Assembly: GCF_002217655.1 (NCBI RefSeq)
Contig: NZ_NEWK01000001.1
Location: forward strand, 630,001 to 694,000
Direction: 5' to 3'
Source of the DNA: Geobacillus thermocatenulatus
GTDB lineage: Bacteria; Bacillota; Bacilli; Bacillales; Anoxybacillaceae
DNA: 64,000 nucleotides
A program made the position numbers and the translations under genes. Shown here piece after piece: positions 41,152-49,155 of the stretch. Every line of letters begins with the position of its first letter. The first letter of the stretch is position 1. The notes under the pieces are model-generated. The model did not search any database. It worked only from the letters and a program-made list of their open reading frames with translations, and had not been told where the DNA came from.

Positions 41152-42027
41152 ATGAAAAAATTCACAGTAATATTAGTTTTATTATTGACTCTTGGTATAT
41201 TTACAAGTAGTCCATTTACAATGAGTGCATTTGCATCATCACCTACTGATTTTATATATCAAGATAATGGAACCTATTATGCAATAATAGGTTATACAGG
41301 ACCGGGTGGAGATGTTGTAGTTCCAGACACATATAATGGAAAGCCAGTAGAAATGATAGGTGCTTTTGTTTTCACGCCAGCTTCGTTAGTAACTTCAGTT
41401 GAAATTCCTAATAAAGTAACAAACATTGCGGTGCAAGCCATTGACACAAGTATAACAATTAAAGGTTATTCTGGTTCTGCAGCACACACATACGCAACAA
41501 CATACGGTAACCCTTTCGTAGACCTTGGGGCAGCATCTGCTTCACCTGCCACAGGTTCCACGAAAGTTAATGGAATAATCAGTAGTACAGTTATCGATTG
41601 TGTTGTACCACTTACAGTTTCTTTTGCTATTGATCCAAATACAGATAGTTTTGTATCTCCAAGATTGAAAATCATTAACAATACGAATGCACCTGTTAAT
41701 GTGACAATTGTAGATTTTAAGATGGATCAAGATACAATTAATAAAGGTTTCCAAAGTGTATTACCAGACACTTATACAGACACTGAATGGAAAGGTTTAA
41801 ACAAGACGGACAGTAAGAAATTAGCAATTGGAACTAGAGCTGACACTGGTTGGGCACTTATCAATAATGGAGGCACACTCTATGATAAAGGACTTTCCAA
41901 CGTGCTTGTTGGAGCAATTGCGGCAAATTCGGATGCAGATATGGTTTTTGAAGCAAAACATGGTAACTCTTTTGAAAAAGTAGAAACAGTTAGTTATACA
42001 CTTTCGTTTAAATTTGAACTTCAATAA
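41152..42027 (+). CDS. exported protein with BspA-like beginning
   Basis: 291 residues. A signal peptide ends around SAFASS. Residues 30-115 resemble the opening of BspA-type leucine-rich repeats (YYAIIGYTGPGGDVVVPDTYNGKPVEMIGAFVF, SVEIPNKVTNI), as in the 49156 giant. The remainder is beta-rich (VPLTVSFAIDPNTDSFVSPRLKIINNT) and could be a fimbrial or S-layer-like fold. SD GGAGGAAG. No anchor is visible, so it may be released or held by the 40555 protein. Confidence 0.6.
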   Translation: MKKFTVILVLLLTLGIFTSSPFTMSAFASSPTDFIYQDNGTYYAIIGYTGPGGDVVVPDTYNGKPVEMIGAFVFTPASLVTSVEIPNKVTNIAVQAIDTSITIKGYSGSAAHTYATTYGNPFVDLGAASASPATGSTKVNGIISSTVIDCVVPLTVSFAIDPNTDSFVSPRLKIINNTNAPVNVTIVDFKMDQDTINKGFQSVLPDTYTDTEWKGLNKTDSKKLAIGTRADTGWALINNGGTLYDKGLSNVLVGAIAANSDADMVFEAKHGNSFEKVETVSYTLSFKFELQ

Positions 42028-42034
42028 TAACCAT

Positions 42035-42069
42035 AAAAAGGGGTAAGTCAATCTTACCCTTTTTTATTT
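42035..42069 (+). terminator. terminator
   Basis: AAAAGGGGTAAG/CTTACCCTTTTTT stem. Confidence 0.85.
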
Positions 42070-42140
42070 CGCTTTTATACTAACCTAATTCATTGAAAAG
42101 TTTGGGAGATAAATTTTTAGAGTTGTTAAGAGAAAGACAA

Positions 42141-42174
42141 AATTCAAGATAATTTGAGCGACAAAGAATATATG
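42141..42174 (+). promoter_or_regulatory. element promoter-like motif (AATTCAAGA / ATATAT)
   Basis: AATTCAAGA (42141-42149), 18 bp, ATATATG (42168-42174). A TCAGGTT/AACCTGA hairpin (42177-42197) begins right where the transcript would start. Confidence 0.55.
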
Positions 42175-42213
42175 TATCAGGTTCAATAAAAACCTGAAGG
42201 GAATGATGTAAAG

Positions 42214-42870
42214 TTGGTTCGTGTAGAAAATAGAAATTTGAGATTTGCTGTATTAGGTTTGTTATTGCTTTTCCTAGTAGTGATGTTTGCTAGTGGTGCA
42301 CATGCAGAATCTTTTAACGGGATAGAGGATTCTAAACAAGAGGAAACTGCAGTTATAGAAACATTATTTGATGGTGTAGGAGTAGATAAGGAAGCAGCCG
42401 ACACCGCATCGATGTACATGTCACCGATAGTAGAGTTAGTAAATTTAATAGTAGCGTTAATATTAGGGGTTGCATCATTAGGAATGTTTTTCATTACTGG
42501 TCTTGACCTTTTATACATTGCGGTTCCACCGTTAAGAAATTTATTAAATCCTAGCAACAGTTCTTCGATCGGTAGATGGATATCGGATGAAGCATTAGCA
42601 GTAGTAGGTGCTCAGAATAGTTCTCAGCCACAAGTCATAGCAGCACCGCAGAGTGATGTCATGGGTATGACGGGTTATGGAGCAGGGATGATGGGAGGTA
42701 TCCAGCGAGAGCCTGATAAACCTAAAGTAATGATTATAAATTATCTAAAGAAGCGTGTGTACTTTTTATTCATGTTCGGGGTATGTGTAGTGTTATTAAG
42801 TACGACAATCTTCACAGATTTAGGTATGAAATTGGGAAGTTGGATACTTACAAGGTTAAGTGGAATTTAG
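42214..42870 (+). CDS. exported polytopic membrane protein, pair member A
   Basis: 218 residues from TTG 42214 (GAAGGGA upstream). A signal-like first helix ends HAES. A second hydrophobic block spans about residues 70-110 (IVELVNLIVALILGVASLGMFFITGLDLLYIAVP), and a C-terminal pair of helices lies around 180-215. The layout and the phrase DLLYIAVPPLRNLL match DLVFIGLPIAREAIL in the next protein, so the two are homologous. They could form a membrane complex (pilin-, holin- or transport-like). No family recognised. Confidence 0.6.
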   Translation: MVRVENRNLRFAVLGLLLLFLVVMFASGAHAESFNGIEDSKQEETAVIETLFDGVGVDKEAADTASMYMSPIVELVNLIVALILGVASLGMFFITGLDLLYIAVPPLRNLLNPSNSSSIGRWISDEALAVVGAQNSSQPQVIAAPQSDVMGMTGYGAGMMGGIQREPDKPKVMIINYLKKRVYFLFMFGVCVVLLSTTIFTDLGMKLGSWILTRLSGI

Positions 42871-42908
42871 AAATTAGTTTTAAAATAAGACTATAAGAGG
42901 TGAAAATA

Positions 42909-43757
42909 ATGAAGAAAAGAGCACCTTTTATAATGATGTTAGTTTTATTGTTCTCGTTATGTTTAGGTTCGATAAGTGCGTTTGCGAACGGTATGGATGA
43001 AGTAAAATATATAGAAATCCCTCCTTCGGATAAAGCAGGTATGAAAAAAGTTTGGTCAAAAATGGGAACAGATGGGGAGTATTTAAAAGTTGAATTTAAG
43101 TTAACATCAGGGAATGAAAGTTCTGATAAAAGGATACTGGTTTATGATGAAGCAAATGGGGTAATTAAGTTTAACAGCAAAAATTTTGATGATGCCACAG
43201 ACAAGTCACGTAAAAAGGCTTTAGGTATTTTCGTGGATGCGTTACAAAATTCTCCGGTTTCTCTACAGACACAACAAAATATAATAAACACCATGTCGAC
43301 AGCCAATGAGGAAGTATCCAAATTGTTAGTTCCATTGCTTATGGATACTGCGAAAGCTGATGTATATACGGCAATGAGATGGGTAAAGCCTATTATACCT
43401 GTAATACAGGTAATCTTTGGTATAGGTGCAGTAATTATTTCAATTTTACTAATTGGTTCTACGGTAATAGATTTAGTGTTTATTGGGTTACCTATTGCGC
43501 GAGAAGCAATACTTGATAATCGTTCAGAGAAGAGTGGAAGAGTGAAGTTTATTTCATCTGATGCTGAAGCAGTAATTAAGGAAGTAGAAAGTTCTTTGGC
43601 GGATAATACAGGTCGTTATAAGAATGCATATCTTACTTATTTTAAGAGAAGAGCTTTAACTTATATTATTTTATCGATTTGTTTATTATATCTAGTAATG
43701 GGTGAGTTGGGTAACTTAATTGCTTGGTTATTAAGTTTAGGTGAAGGAGTAGTATAA
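42909..43757 (+). CDS. exported polytopic membrane protein, pair member B
   Basis: 282 residues from ATG 42909 (AGAGGTG upstream; GTG 42900 overlaps the SD). A signal peptide ends SAFAN. A soluble outer domain of about 130 residues follows, then hydrophobic helices (IIPVIQVIFGIGAVIISILLIGSTVIDLVFIGLPI), a cytoplasmic loop and a C-terminal helix pair. It shares its membrane core with pair member A and is 38 bp downstream of it. A strong terminator follows. Function unknown. Confidence 0.6.
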   Translation: MKKRAPFIMMLVLLFSLCLGSISAFANGMDEVKYIEIPPSDKAGMKKVWSKMGTDGEYLKVEFKLTSGNESSDKRILVYDEANGVIKFNSKNFDDATDKSRKKALGIFVDALQNSPVSLQTQQNIINTMSTANEEVSKLLVPLLMDTAKADVYTAMRWVKPIIPVIQVIFGIGAVIISILLIGSTVIDLVFIGLPIAREAILDNRSEKSGRVKFISSDAEAVIKEVESSLADNTGRYKNAYLTYFKRRALTYIILSICLLYLVMGELGNLIAWLLSLGEGVV

Positions 43758-43770
43758 TTGAACGGCTAAA

Positions 43771-43801
43771 AAATCCCCTTTTACGGGGACTTTTTTTTTT
43801 T
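43771..43801 (+). terminator. terminator
   Basis: AATCCCC/GGGGACTT stem with T10. Confidence 0.85.
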
Positions 43802-44003
43802 GTTCATAAAAACAGTAAATAAATTTAGGAGTTAATTTTTTAATGGTGATAAATTTTAGGTGTGTGGCTTATAAATTAGCAAAAATAAGAGGTAGCTGAT
43901 CAGAAACAGGGAGTAACAGCAGATAGTTCTTTATTTAGATGTATTCGCTTATGGGGTAAGAAATTTTTGCAAGACAAATAAAAACAAATTCAAGAGAAAA
44001 ATC

Positions 44004-44040
44004 AATTTCAAGAGAAGGAAGTTGAAATTGTTCATATAAG
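44004..44040 (+). promoter_or_regulatory. element promoter-like motif (AATTTCAAGA / CATATAAG)
   Basis: AATTTCAAGA (44004-44013), 20 bp, ATATAAG (44034-44040). A second overlapping AATTCAAGA begins near 43988. No clear ORF lies directly downstream; a non-coding RNA is possible in the gene-free 43802-44401. Confidence 0.45.
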
Positions 44041-44217
44041 GTGAGAGGAAAACCATGATTAAAGCAAAGTTGAGCGAACACAGACAGAAATAAACAATCG
44101 AAACGTAATCAACTACAGAAGACAAATGATATTCATTATACTTTTCATTCTTTAATCGAATGTTTCGAGCACCTGATTTAGTTCAACTAGGTTTTATGAA
44201 GAACAGCCAGAACAAAC

Positions 44218-44236
44218 CGAGCAAACCGAGCACCCT
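44218..44236 (+). repeat. dispersed 19-mer (copy 2 of 3)
   Basis: CGAGCAAACCGAGCACCCT differs by one base from the copies at 28683 and 61155 and is in the same orientation. A TTTCGAGCA lies 45-50 bp upstream (about 44166). Confidence 0.6.
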
Positions 44237-44330
44237 GCATAATTTGTTCATTTTAATCAACAAGTAAACTCCAACCTCGATAATCCTGAAAAACTCCTCA
44301 AAAATTTTTCAAAAAGGTATGAGAAGAGTC

Positions 44331-44367
44331 AATTTTAAGAGTAAAACCGAGACCTAGTTTATATAAG
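44331..44367 (+). promoter_or_regulatory. element promoter-like motif with operator (AATTTTAAGA / ATATAAG)
   Basis: AATTTTAAGA (44331-44340), 20 bp, ATATAAG (44361-44367). ACCTAGTTT (44352-44360) and AAACTAGGT (44378-44386) form a perfect inverted repeat around the -10-like box, 16 bp before the amidoligase start. Confidence 0.6.
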
Positions 44368-44401
44368 TTGAGCAATAAAACTAGGTGGAGGTTTTGATTA
44401 G

Positions 44402-45358
44402 ATGGTAGTGAATCCGAGGTCGTTAACTTTTGGGGTGGAGGTAGAGTTTACGAGGGTGACGAGGAGGATAGCAGCAAATTTAGTGGCAGAATTTTTTGAT
44501 ACGATTCCCAAATATAGAGGGGGTACTTATGATGTGTATGAGATTCGCGACAATTGTGATCGAGTATGGAAAATAGTCAGGGATTCTTCAATAACACCAG
44601 AAATGTTGGTAGGTAGAAAAGTAGATATTGGTACAGATGAATACAAATGTGAGTTAGTGAGTCCGATATTGAATTACAGTGATATAGAGTTGTTGCAGTG
44701 TTTAATCAGAGATTTAAGGGAGCGTGGTCAAGCGAAAGTAAATGAGAGTACAGGACTACATATTCATGTTGGTTCAGACAAGTTTACGGCAAACAGTTTA
44801 AGAATCTTATGCAACATCATATATTCGAAGCAAAATTTATTAGGTGCAGCATTAAGAGTAAATCACATAAGGAAAAGGTATTGCAGTGATTTGACAGAAG
44901 ATTTCATTCGTAAGTTAAACAAAGTTAAGCCTAAAACGTTAGAAGAGTTTGCTGACATATGGTATGGCGATGCATCGACAAGTAGAAATGCTAGGAACAA
45001 TAGATATCACCATTCGAGATATCAAGTATTAAATCTTCATAATTTATTGAGGGGTAAATACAATGCGGTGGAATTTCGTATTTTTAATGGAACATTGCAT
45101 GCAGGTAAAATCAAGGCGTTTATACAATTAGTGTTATTAATCGTAGCACAGTCATTAAATCAGAAAAAAGCAAGTTATAAGGTAACGGTAACAAACAATC
45201 CTAAATACACATTTCGAGTCTGGTTATTAAAAATGGGTGGGATAGGAGATGAATTTAAGACAATGAGGTATCATTTATTAAAGCACATAGAGGGCAATTC
45301 GGCATACAAGAATAAAGTAACCAATGAGATGGTAGAGGATTACAGCCATATCTTCTAA
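44402..45358 (+). CDS. amidoligase (COOH-NH2 ligase) family enzyme
   Basis: 318 residues, ATG 44402 with GGTGGAGG. It has the glutamine-synthetase-fold amidoligase signature: FGVEVEF near the N-terminus, GLHIHVG (about residue 121), RYHHSRYQVLNLH (about residue 201) and VEFRIFNGTLHAGKIKA (about residue 225). Such enzymes use ATP to form amide or isopeptide bonds between a carboxyl and an amine. In several phage and plasmid contexts they occur with gamma-glutamylcyclotransferase-like proteins, and one lies 109 bp downstream here. Its substrate, a peptide or surface protein, is unknown. Confidence 0.8.
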   Translation: MVVNPRSLTFGVEVEFTRVTRRIAANLVAEFFDTIPKYRGGTYDVYEIRDNCDRVWKIVRDSSITPEMLVGRKVDIGTDEYKCELVSPILNYSDIELLQCLIRDLRERGQAKVNESTGLHIHVGSDKFTANSLRILCNIIYSKQNLLGAALRVNHIRKRYCSDLTEDFIRKLNKVKPKTLEEFADIWYGDASTSRNARNNRYHHSRYQVLNLHNLLRGKYNAVEFRIFNGTLHAGKIKAFIQLVLLIVAQSLNQKKASYKVTVTNNPKYTFRVWLLKMGGIGDEFKTMRYHLLKHIEGNSAYKNKVTNEMVEDYSHIF

Positions 45359-45466
45359 TGGGATAAAGGAGGCTTTAAAAATTAAATTTATACAGATTTT
45401 ATTGATGAGAAGATGAATTAGTACAAGTGTAGATAAATAAAAATATTGCTAAAGAGGTGTTTAAAC

Positions 45467-45946
45467 ATGAGTAAGTATAGATTATATGCAGCTTACGGTT
45501 CAAATATGAATCTAGTTCAAATGGCAAACAGATGTCCGAATAGTGTAGTAGTGGGGACTGGCAAGATAGAAAATTACGAACTTGAGTTTAGGTATTATGC
45601 GAACATAGTTCCGGCTAAGGGTAAAGAGGTTCCTGTGGTAGTGTGGGCGATTACGGAGGAAGATGAAAAGCGTTTAGACCGTTATGAGGGAGTAGCGAGG
45701 GGATTATATCGAAAAGAAGAGATAAAGGTAAAGTTAGAAAACATAAATGACAATACAATAGTAGTTGGGGATAAGAGCGATAACATAGAGATAAAAGCGT
45801 TAGTGTATATTATGAATACAGCTGTAAGGTCAGTGCAAGCACCGAGTGCAAAGTATTATGACACGATATTAGAGGGGTACAGGGCAAACGGCATAGACCC
45901 TTACCCATTAGCAGTGGCAGCGATCCAAACTGGTATTGAAATATAA
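45467..45946 (+). CDS. gamma-glutamylcyclotransferase (AIG2-like) protein
   Basis: 159 residues from ATG 45467 (AGAGGTG upstream). The GGCT/AIG2 fold is shown by YAAYGSNMN (substrate-phosphate-type loop at the N-terminus) and the catalytic glutamate in RLDRYEGVARGLY (about residue 77). The family cleaves gamma-glutamyl amides by cyclising to 5-oxoproline. Next to an amidoligase, it probably removes or edits the gamma-glutamyl link made by that enzyme. A terminator overlaps its stop. Confidence 0.85.
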   Translation: MSKYRLYAAYGSNMNLVQMANRCPNSVVVGTGKIENYELEFRYYANIVPAKGKEVPVVVWAITEEDEKRLDRYEGVARGLYRKEEIKVKLENINDNTIVVGDKSDNIEIKALVYIMNTAVRSVQAPSAKYYDTILEGYRANGIDPYPLAVAAIQTGIEI

Positions 45947-45977
45947 GAACACCCCCTCGTATAGAGGGGGTTCTTAA
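45945..45977 (+). terminator. terminator
   Basis: AAGAAC-CCCCCTC / GAGGGGG-TTCTT stem at the end of the amidoligase-GGCT unit. Confidence 0.8.
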
Positions 45978-46198
45978 TGTACAAAAACTTGAGTTAATTT
46001 AACGATACTAGTTATTTTATGATTTTAGATAAAGTGCATGTGTATAAATTGTTATGGTCTAACCCTAGAAAAAAATAGTATAATTTTGATGTAGACATCA
46101 AATAAACCACTTAATTTTTCAATGGTTGAAGGAGCAGTTATATAGTGATTGAGTTTTTAGCCGAATATTTGATGACAAATCGAATGGGAGGTAAAAAG

Positions 46199-48325
46199 AT
46201 GAAAAAAGTTGTATCATTAGGTTTAGCGTTTTCGTTAGCGTTAGGAGGGGTATTACCGACATTATCAGTAGAACCTTCGAAAGTTGAAGCATCGAGTTAT
46301 GAGTTTACGAAAGAGCAACAAGAGGCATTAAATCATATAAATGAAATTAGAGCAAAGATAGGATTAAAACCTGTAACATTGAATCCGTTTTTGATTAAAG
46401 CAGCAGAGAATCATGCAAAGTATTTAGTCGCTAATAATATCACCTTTTCGTCAGGGGTAGACGGTCATAGCGAAACAGTAGGAAAGACAGGTTACACTGG
46501 TAAAAATGTAGGAGATAGAATAAAAGCTGTAGGTGGTTCACAAACATTAGTATCTAATTCTTCGGAAGGTATAGCTTATAATGTTTCGTCTATCAATAAA
46601 GGTATAGATTCATTAATGGATGCACCTTTGCATAGAACACGTTTAATAGACCCTCAATTATCCAGTGTAGGTGTTGCTATTGTAGATAATATTGTGGTTT
46701 TAACTTATTATTTTCTAGAGTTTGGTACAAATCCAGAGGAGTCTATATATCCTTATGATGGACAAACTAATGTTGGTTTAGAATTTGTAGGTAAAACTGA
46801 AAGACCTAATCCTTTAGAAGAGTTTAAAGTAGAAAAATCGGGGTATGTTATTTCTTTCTCTCCATCTTCATCGAATGTTGTTCCTGATAATGTTGTTGGA
46901 AAATTGTTTGATAGTAAAGGAAAAGAAGTTCCTGTATTTTTCAAGGAAGATGCTTTAAGTTTTACTTACTTCTTATTTCCTAAAAGCCCGTTGTTAAAAA
47001 ATGAAAAATATACCGTAAAATTTACTTATACTGATTTAATGGATGATACTGTTAAAACTAAAACATGGTCTTTCACAACAGGGAGTGGTACTTCAACACC
47101 AACAACTCCACCAAAACAAACTCCACCGAAACCGAAAGTGGTGTATGCTGATTACAAAGACGGTCAATATTGGTCAGAAGCAATGTTATGGGCGATAGAT
47201 AAGGGGTATATCACGGGGTATATGAATGTGAAAAACCCGAAAACGGGGAAAGTAGAAAACTTGTTAAAACCGATGGGCACATTGACAGAAGGTCAGTTTT
47301 TAACGATTTTATTCCGTTATTTATATCCTAATGAGTTGAAAAACACAAAACCAAAAGACCCGAAATTTGATTTATCGGTTGTGTATCAAATGGCGGAAAA
47401 ATATAAGTTACCTACAAAAGCGACCTTTAAAAACCGTGCAGATGCGTACAAACCGATTTCACGTGGGACAATGGCTCGAATTTTAGCGTCAGCACATTAT
47501 AAGAAAGCGGTAACGGAAAAAGATGCAGTAAAATTCATGTATGATGCAAAGATAACGAATGGTTATCCAGACAAAAATGGTAAATACCCTAAAACGTATG
47601 AATCCTTTGGAGTAAAAGAAAATCTATTAAGAGCACACATTGTAGTGTTCTTGAAAAATTATGATACGTACCTTCAAAACAATAAAAAGCAGGTCGTAAA
47701 CGGTATCACAGTAGATTATGGAAGACACACATATGGGGTAAAGAATCAAGCTGAATATAACAAAGTAATGGAGATCGTAAGAAATGAGTTAAAGAGACTA
47801 GATAAAGAGCCTTGGGTTGATGGTAGATTTGCGAAGTATTATGATATGTATTTAAATGGTGATAGAAAAGAAAATTACAAAGTAAATTCTTTAGAATACA
47901 GGGGTATATTCCAAGCGGAACAAGCGTTAAAAGATTTAGTTGATAAAAAGGTAAGTAAAGAAGAAATAAAGAAAATATATAAAGCTCGCATGGTAGCGGC
48001 TGGTTGGATAGGTAATGCTAGTGATCCAAGAACTGGTAAACCACAATCAGCTTATGAAACTTTAGTTAATAAAGTAACAGATTGTGATGCAATGGCTCAA
48101 GTTTATTCAGCATTTTTTGATGCATTAGGTTACAACACAATGATACTTGCAGGTAATAATCATGCCGATGCATTTATACAAATTGGTGATAATTGGTATG
48201 AAATTGATTCTCTGAAAATAGCAGATATGACAAAACCTTTAGATAAAGATGATTATGTATTGGCACAACCCACAAATGGTGATATTTATAATAAAAACGG
48301 TACATTTACAAAGGCTAAAAAATAA
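46199..48325 (+). CDS. exported CAP-SLH-transglutaminase-like protein
   Basis: 708 residues from ATG 46199 (GGGAGG upstream; the 18-codon longer GTG frame has no SD). The signal peptide ends VEASS. Domains in order: CAP/SCP (about residues 35-185; QQEALNHINEIRAKIGLKPV, HSETVG), an Ig-like segment (about 210-310), a Pro/Thr linker, S-layer homology motifs (about 330-490; YADYKDGQYWSEAMLWAIDKGYITGY) that should bind wall polysaccharide, and a transglutaminase-like domain (about 500-708; Cys in VTDCDAMAQVYSA, His in NNHADAFIQI, then NWYEID). The last domain is homologous to that of the 20688 protein. Confidence 0.82.
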   Translation: MKKVVSLGLAFSLALGGVLPTLSVEPSKVEASSYEFTKEQQEALNHINEIRAKIGLKPVTLNPFLIKAAENHAKYLVANNITFSSGVDGHSETVGKTGYTGKNVGDRIKAVGGSQTLVSNSSEGIAYNVSSINKGIDSLMDAPLHRTRLIDPQLSSVGVAIVDNIVVLTYYFLEFGTNPEESIYPYDGQTNVGLEFVGKTERPNPLEEFKVEKSGYVISFSPSSSNVVPDNVVGKLFDSKGKEVPVFFKEDALSFTYFLFPKSPLLKNEKYTVKFTYTDLMDDTVKTKTWSFTTGSGTSTPTTPPKQTPPKPKVVYADYKDGQYWSEAMLWAIDKGYITGYMNVKNPKTGKVENLLKPMGTLTEGQFLTILFRYLYPNELKNTKPKDPKFDLSVVYQMAEKYKLPTKATFKNRADAYKPISRGTMARILASAHYKKAVTEKDAVKFMYDAKITNGYPDKNGKYPKTYESFGVKENLLRAHIVVFLKNYDTYLQNNKKQVVNGITVDYGRHTYGVKNQAEYNKVMEIVRNELKRLDKEPWVDGRFAKYYDMYLNGDRKENYKVNSLEYRGIFQAEQALKDLVDKKVSKEEIKKIYKARMVAAGWIGNASDPRTGKPQSAYETLVNKVTDCDAMAQVYSAFFDALGYNTMILAGNNHADAFIQIGDNWYEIDSLKIADMTKPLDKDDYVLAQPTNGDIYNKNGTFTKAKK

Positions 48326-48341
48326 ATATATGTTTAGTTTT

Positions 48342-48375
48342 GAGATGATGTTATTAAATAGCATCATCTTTTTTA
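48342..48375 (+). terminator. terminator
   Basis: AGATGATG/CATCATCT stem with T6. Confidence 0.85.
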
Positions 48376-48393
48376 TGTCGATACATAACAGAC

Positions 48394-48427
48394 GATTTTA
48401 AGAGTGTATTCGTGAGCTAAATCATAG
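48394..48427 (+). promoter_or_regulatory. element promoter-like motif (GATTTTAAGA / CATAG)
   Basis: GATTTTAAGA (48394-48403), 19 bp, CATAG (48423-48427), about 38 bp before the 48465 small gene. Confidence 0.45.
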
Positions 48428-48464
48428 TGGACATCAAATATAAAATAAAAGGAGGTGTAATAAC

Positions 48465-48608
48465 ATGCGCGCGAATGATTTTAGGACTCCAAAAGTAAGG
48501 TTGTATAACAGGATTACTTTCGCAGTTATATTAACGTTGATTATTTTAATAGCCTGTTTATTTTTCTTTGGAGGATTGGAATTAGGGATGTTTGTAAAAT
48601 CGGAATAA
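48465..48608 (+). CDS. 47-residue single-pass membrane protein
   Basis: ATG 48465 with AAAGGAGGTG. A polar, basic N-terminus (MRANDFRTPKVRLYNR) precedes one hydrophobic helix (about residues 17-37). It has a motif promoter before it and a terminator after it, so it is a complete small unit. Function unknown. Confidence 0.55.
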   Translation: MRANDFRTPKVRLYNRITFAVILTLIILIACLFFFGGLELGMFVKSE

Positions 48609-48620
48609 TAATTAAAAACA

Positions 48621-48654
48621 GACCGTCTTTCTTTTAAGAGAAAGGCGGTTTTTT
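48621..48654 (+). terminator. terminator
   Basis: ACCGTCTTTC/GAAAGGCGGT stem with T6. Confidence 0.8.
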
Positions 48655-48748
48655 ACTGGGAAAAATAATAAAAATAGAGAACGATTAAAAACGGCAATAA
48701 AAAGAATTAGATTAATCTGTAAGATCATCGAAAGGCGGGTTCTAAACT

Positions 48749-48847
48749 ATGTTTCGAGATTTGGATTACAGGTTGATCATTCAAGTAAGTTCAGTCATTT
48801 TCGCAGTATCTTTCATCATCGGGTTTCTGATCGGTTATTTTTTCTAG
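48749..48847 (+). CDS. 32-residue membrane peptide
   Basis: ATG 48749 to TAG 48845-48847, with AAAGGCGGG upstream. It reads MFRDLDYRLIIQVSSVIFAV..., a polar start and one hydrophobic helix. Its layout is like the 48465 protein. Its size makes it uncertain. Confidence 0.35.
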   Translation: MFRDLDYRLIIQVSSVIFAVSFIIGFLIGYFF

Positions 48848-48959
48848 GAGTTAAAAGTTCGTTCATGATTATTTTGTGGTGTAAGAATTTTCAAGGTAGA
48901 AATTTTACATGTGTAGGAAGATAATAAGGTTTCTAGGTAAGTGTGATAATCATGTCACG

Positions 48960-48992
48960 GCAGTGCCATAAAGGGTACTGCTTTTATTATTT
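48960..48992 (+). terminator. terminator
   Basis: GCAGT-GCC / GGGTACTGC imperfect stem, then TTTTATTATTTTT. Confidence 0.65.
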
Positions 48993-49070
48993 TTATTTTC
49001 AAAAGTAATTTAAGAAAAACGGACAGTTCTTGGAGTAAGAAAAAATTTAAAAGATGTCCAGAGATTGTAG

Positions 49071-49105
49071 AAATTCAAGACAAGCAGAGAGAGAAAGTTT
49101 ATAAG
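49071..49105 (+). promoter_or_regulatory. element promoter-like motif (AAATTCAAGA / TATAAG)
   Basis: AAATTCAAGA (49071-49080), 19 bp, TATAAG (49100-49105), then AATAAAA; 51 bp before the 49156 gene. Confidence 0.55.
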
Positions 49106-49155
49106 TACCAGGAAATAAAAATTTCACCTTTTTAAAAAGAAGGGAGTTGAAAGAG

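Noticed and set aside
42214-43757. Assignment of the paired membrane proteins as VirB2/VirB6-like conjugation proteins
   Set aside because: Only a general resemblance in topology; no T4SS ATPase, coupling protein or relaxase is seen in the window.
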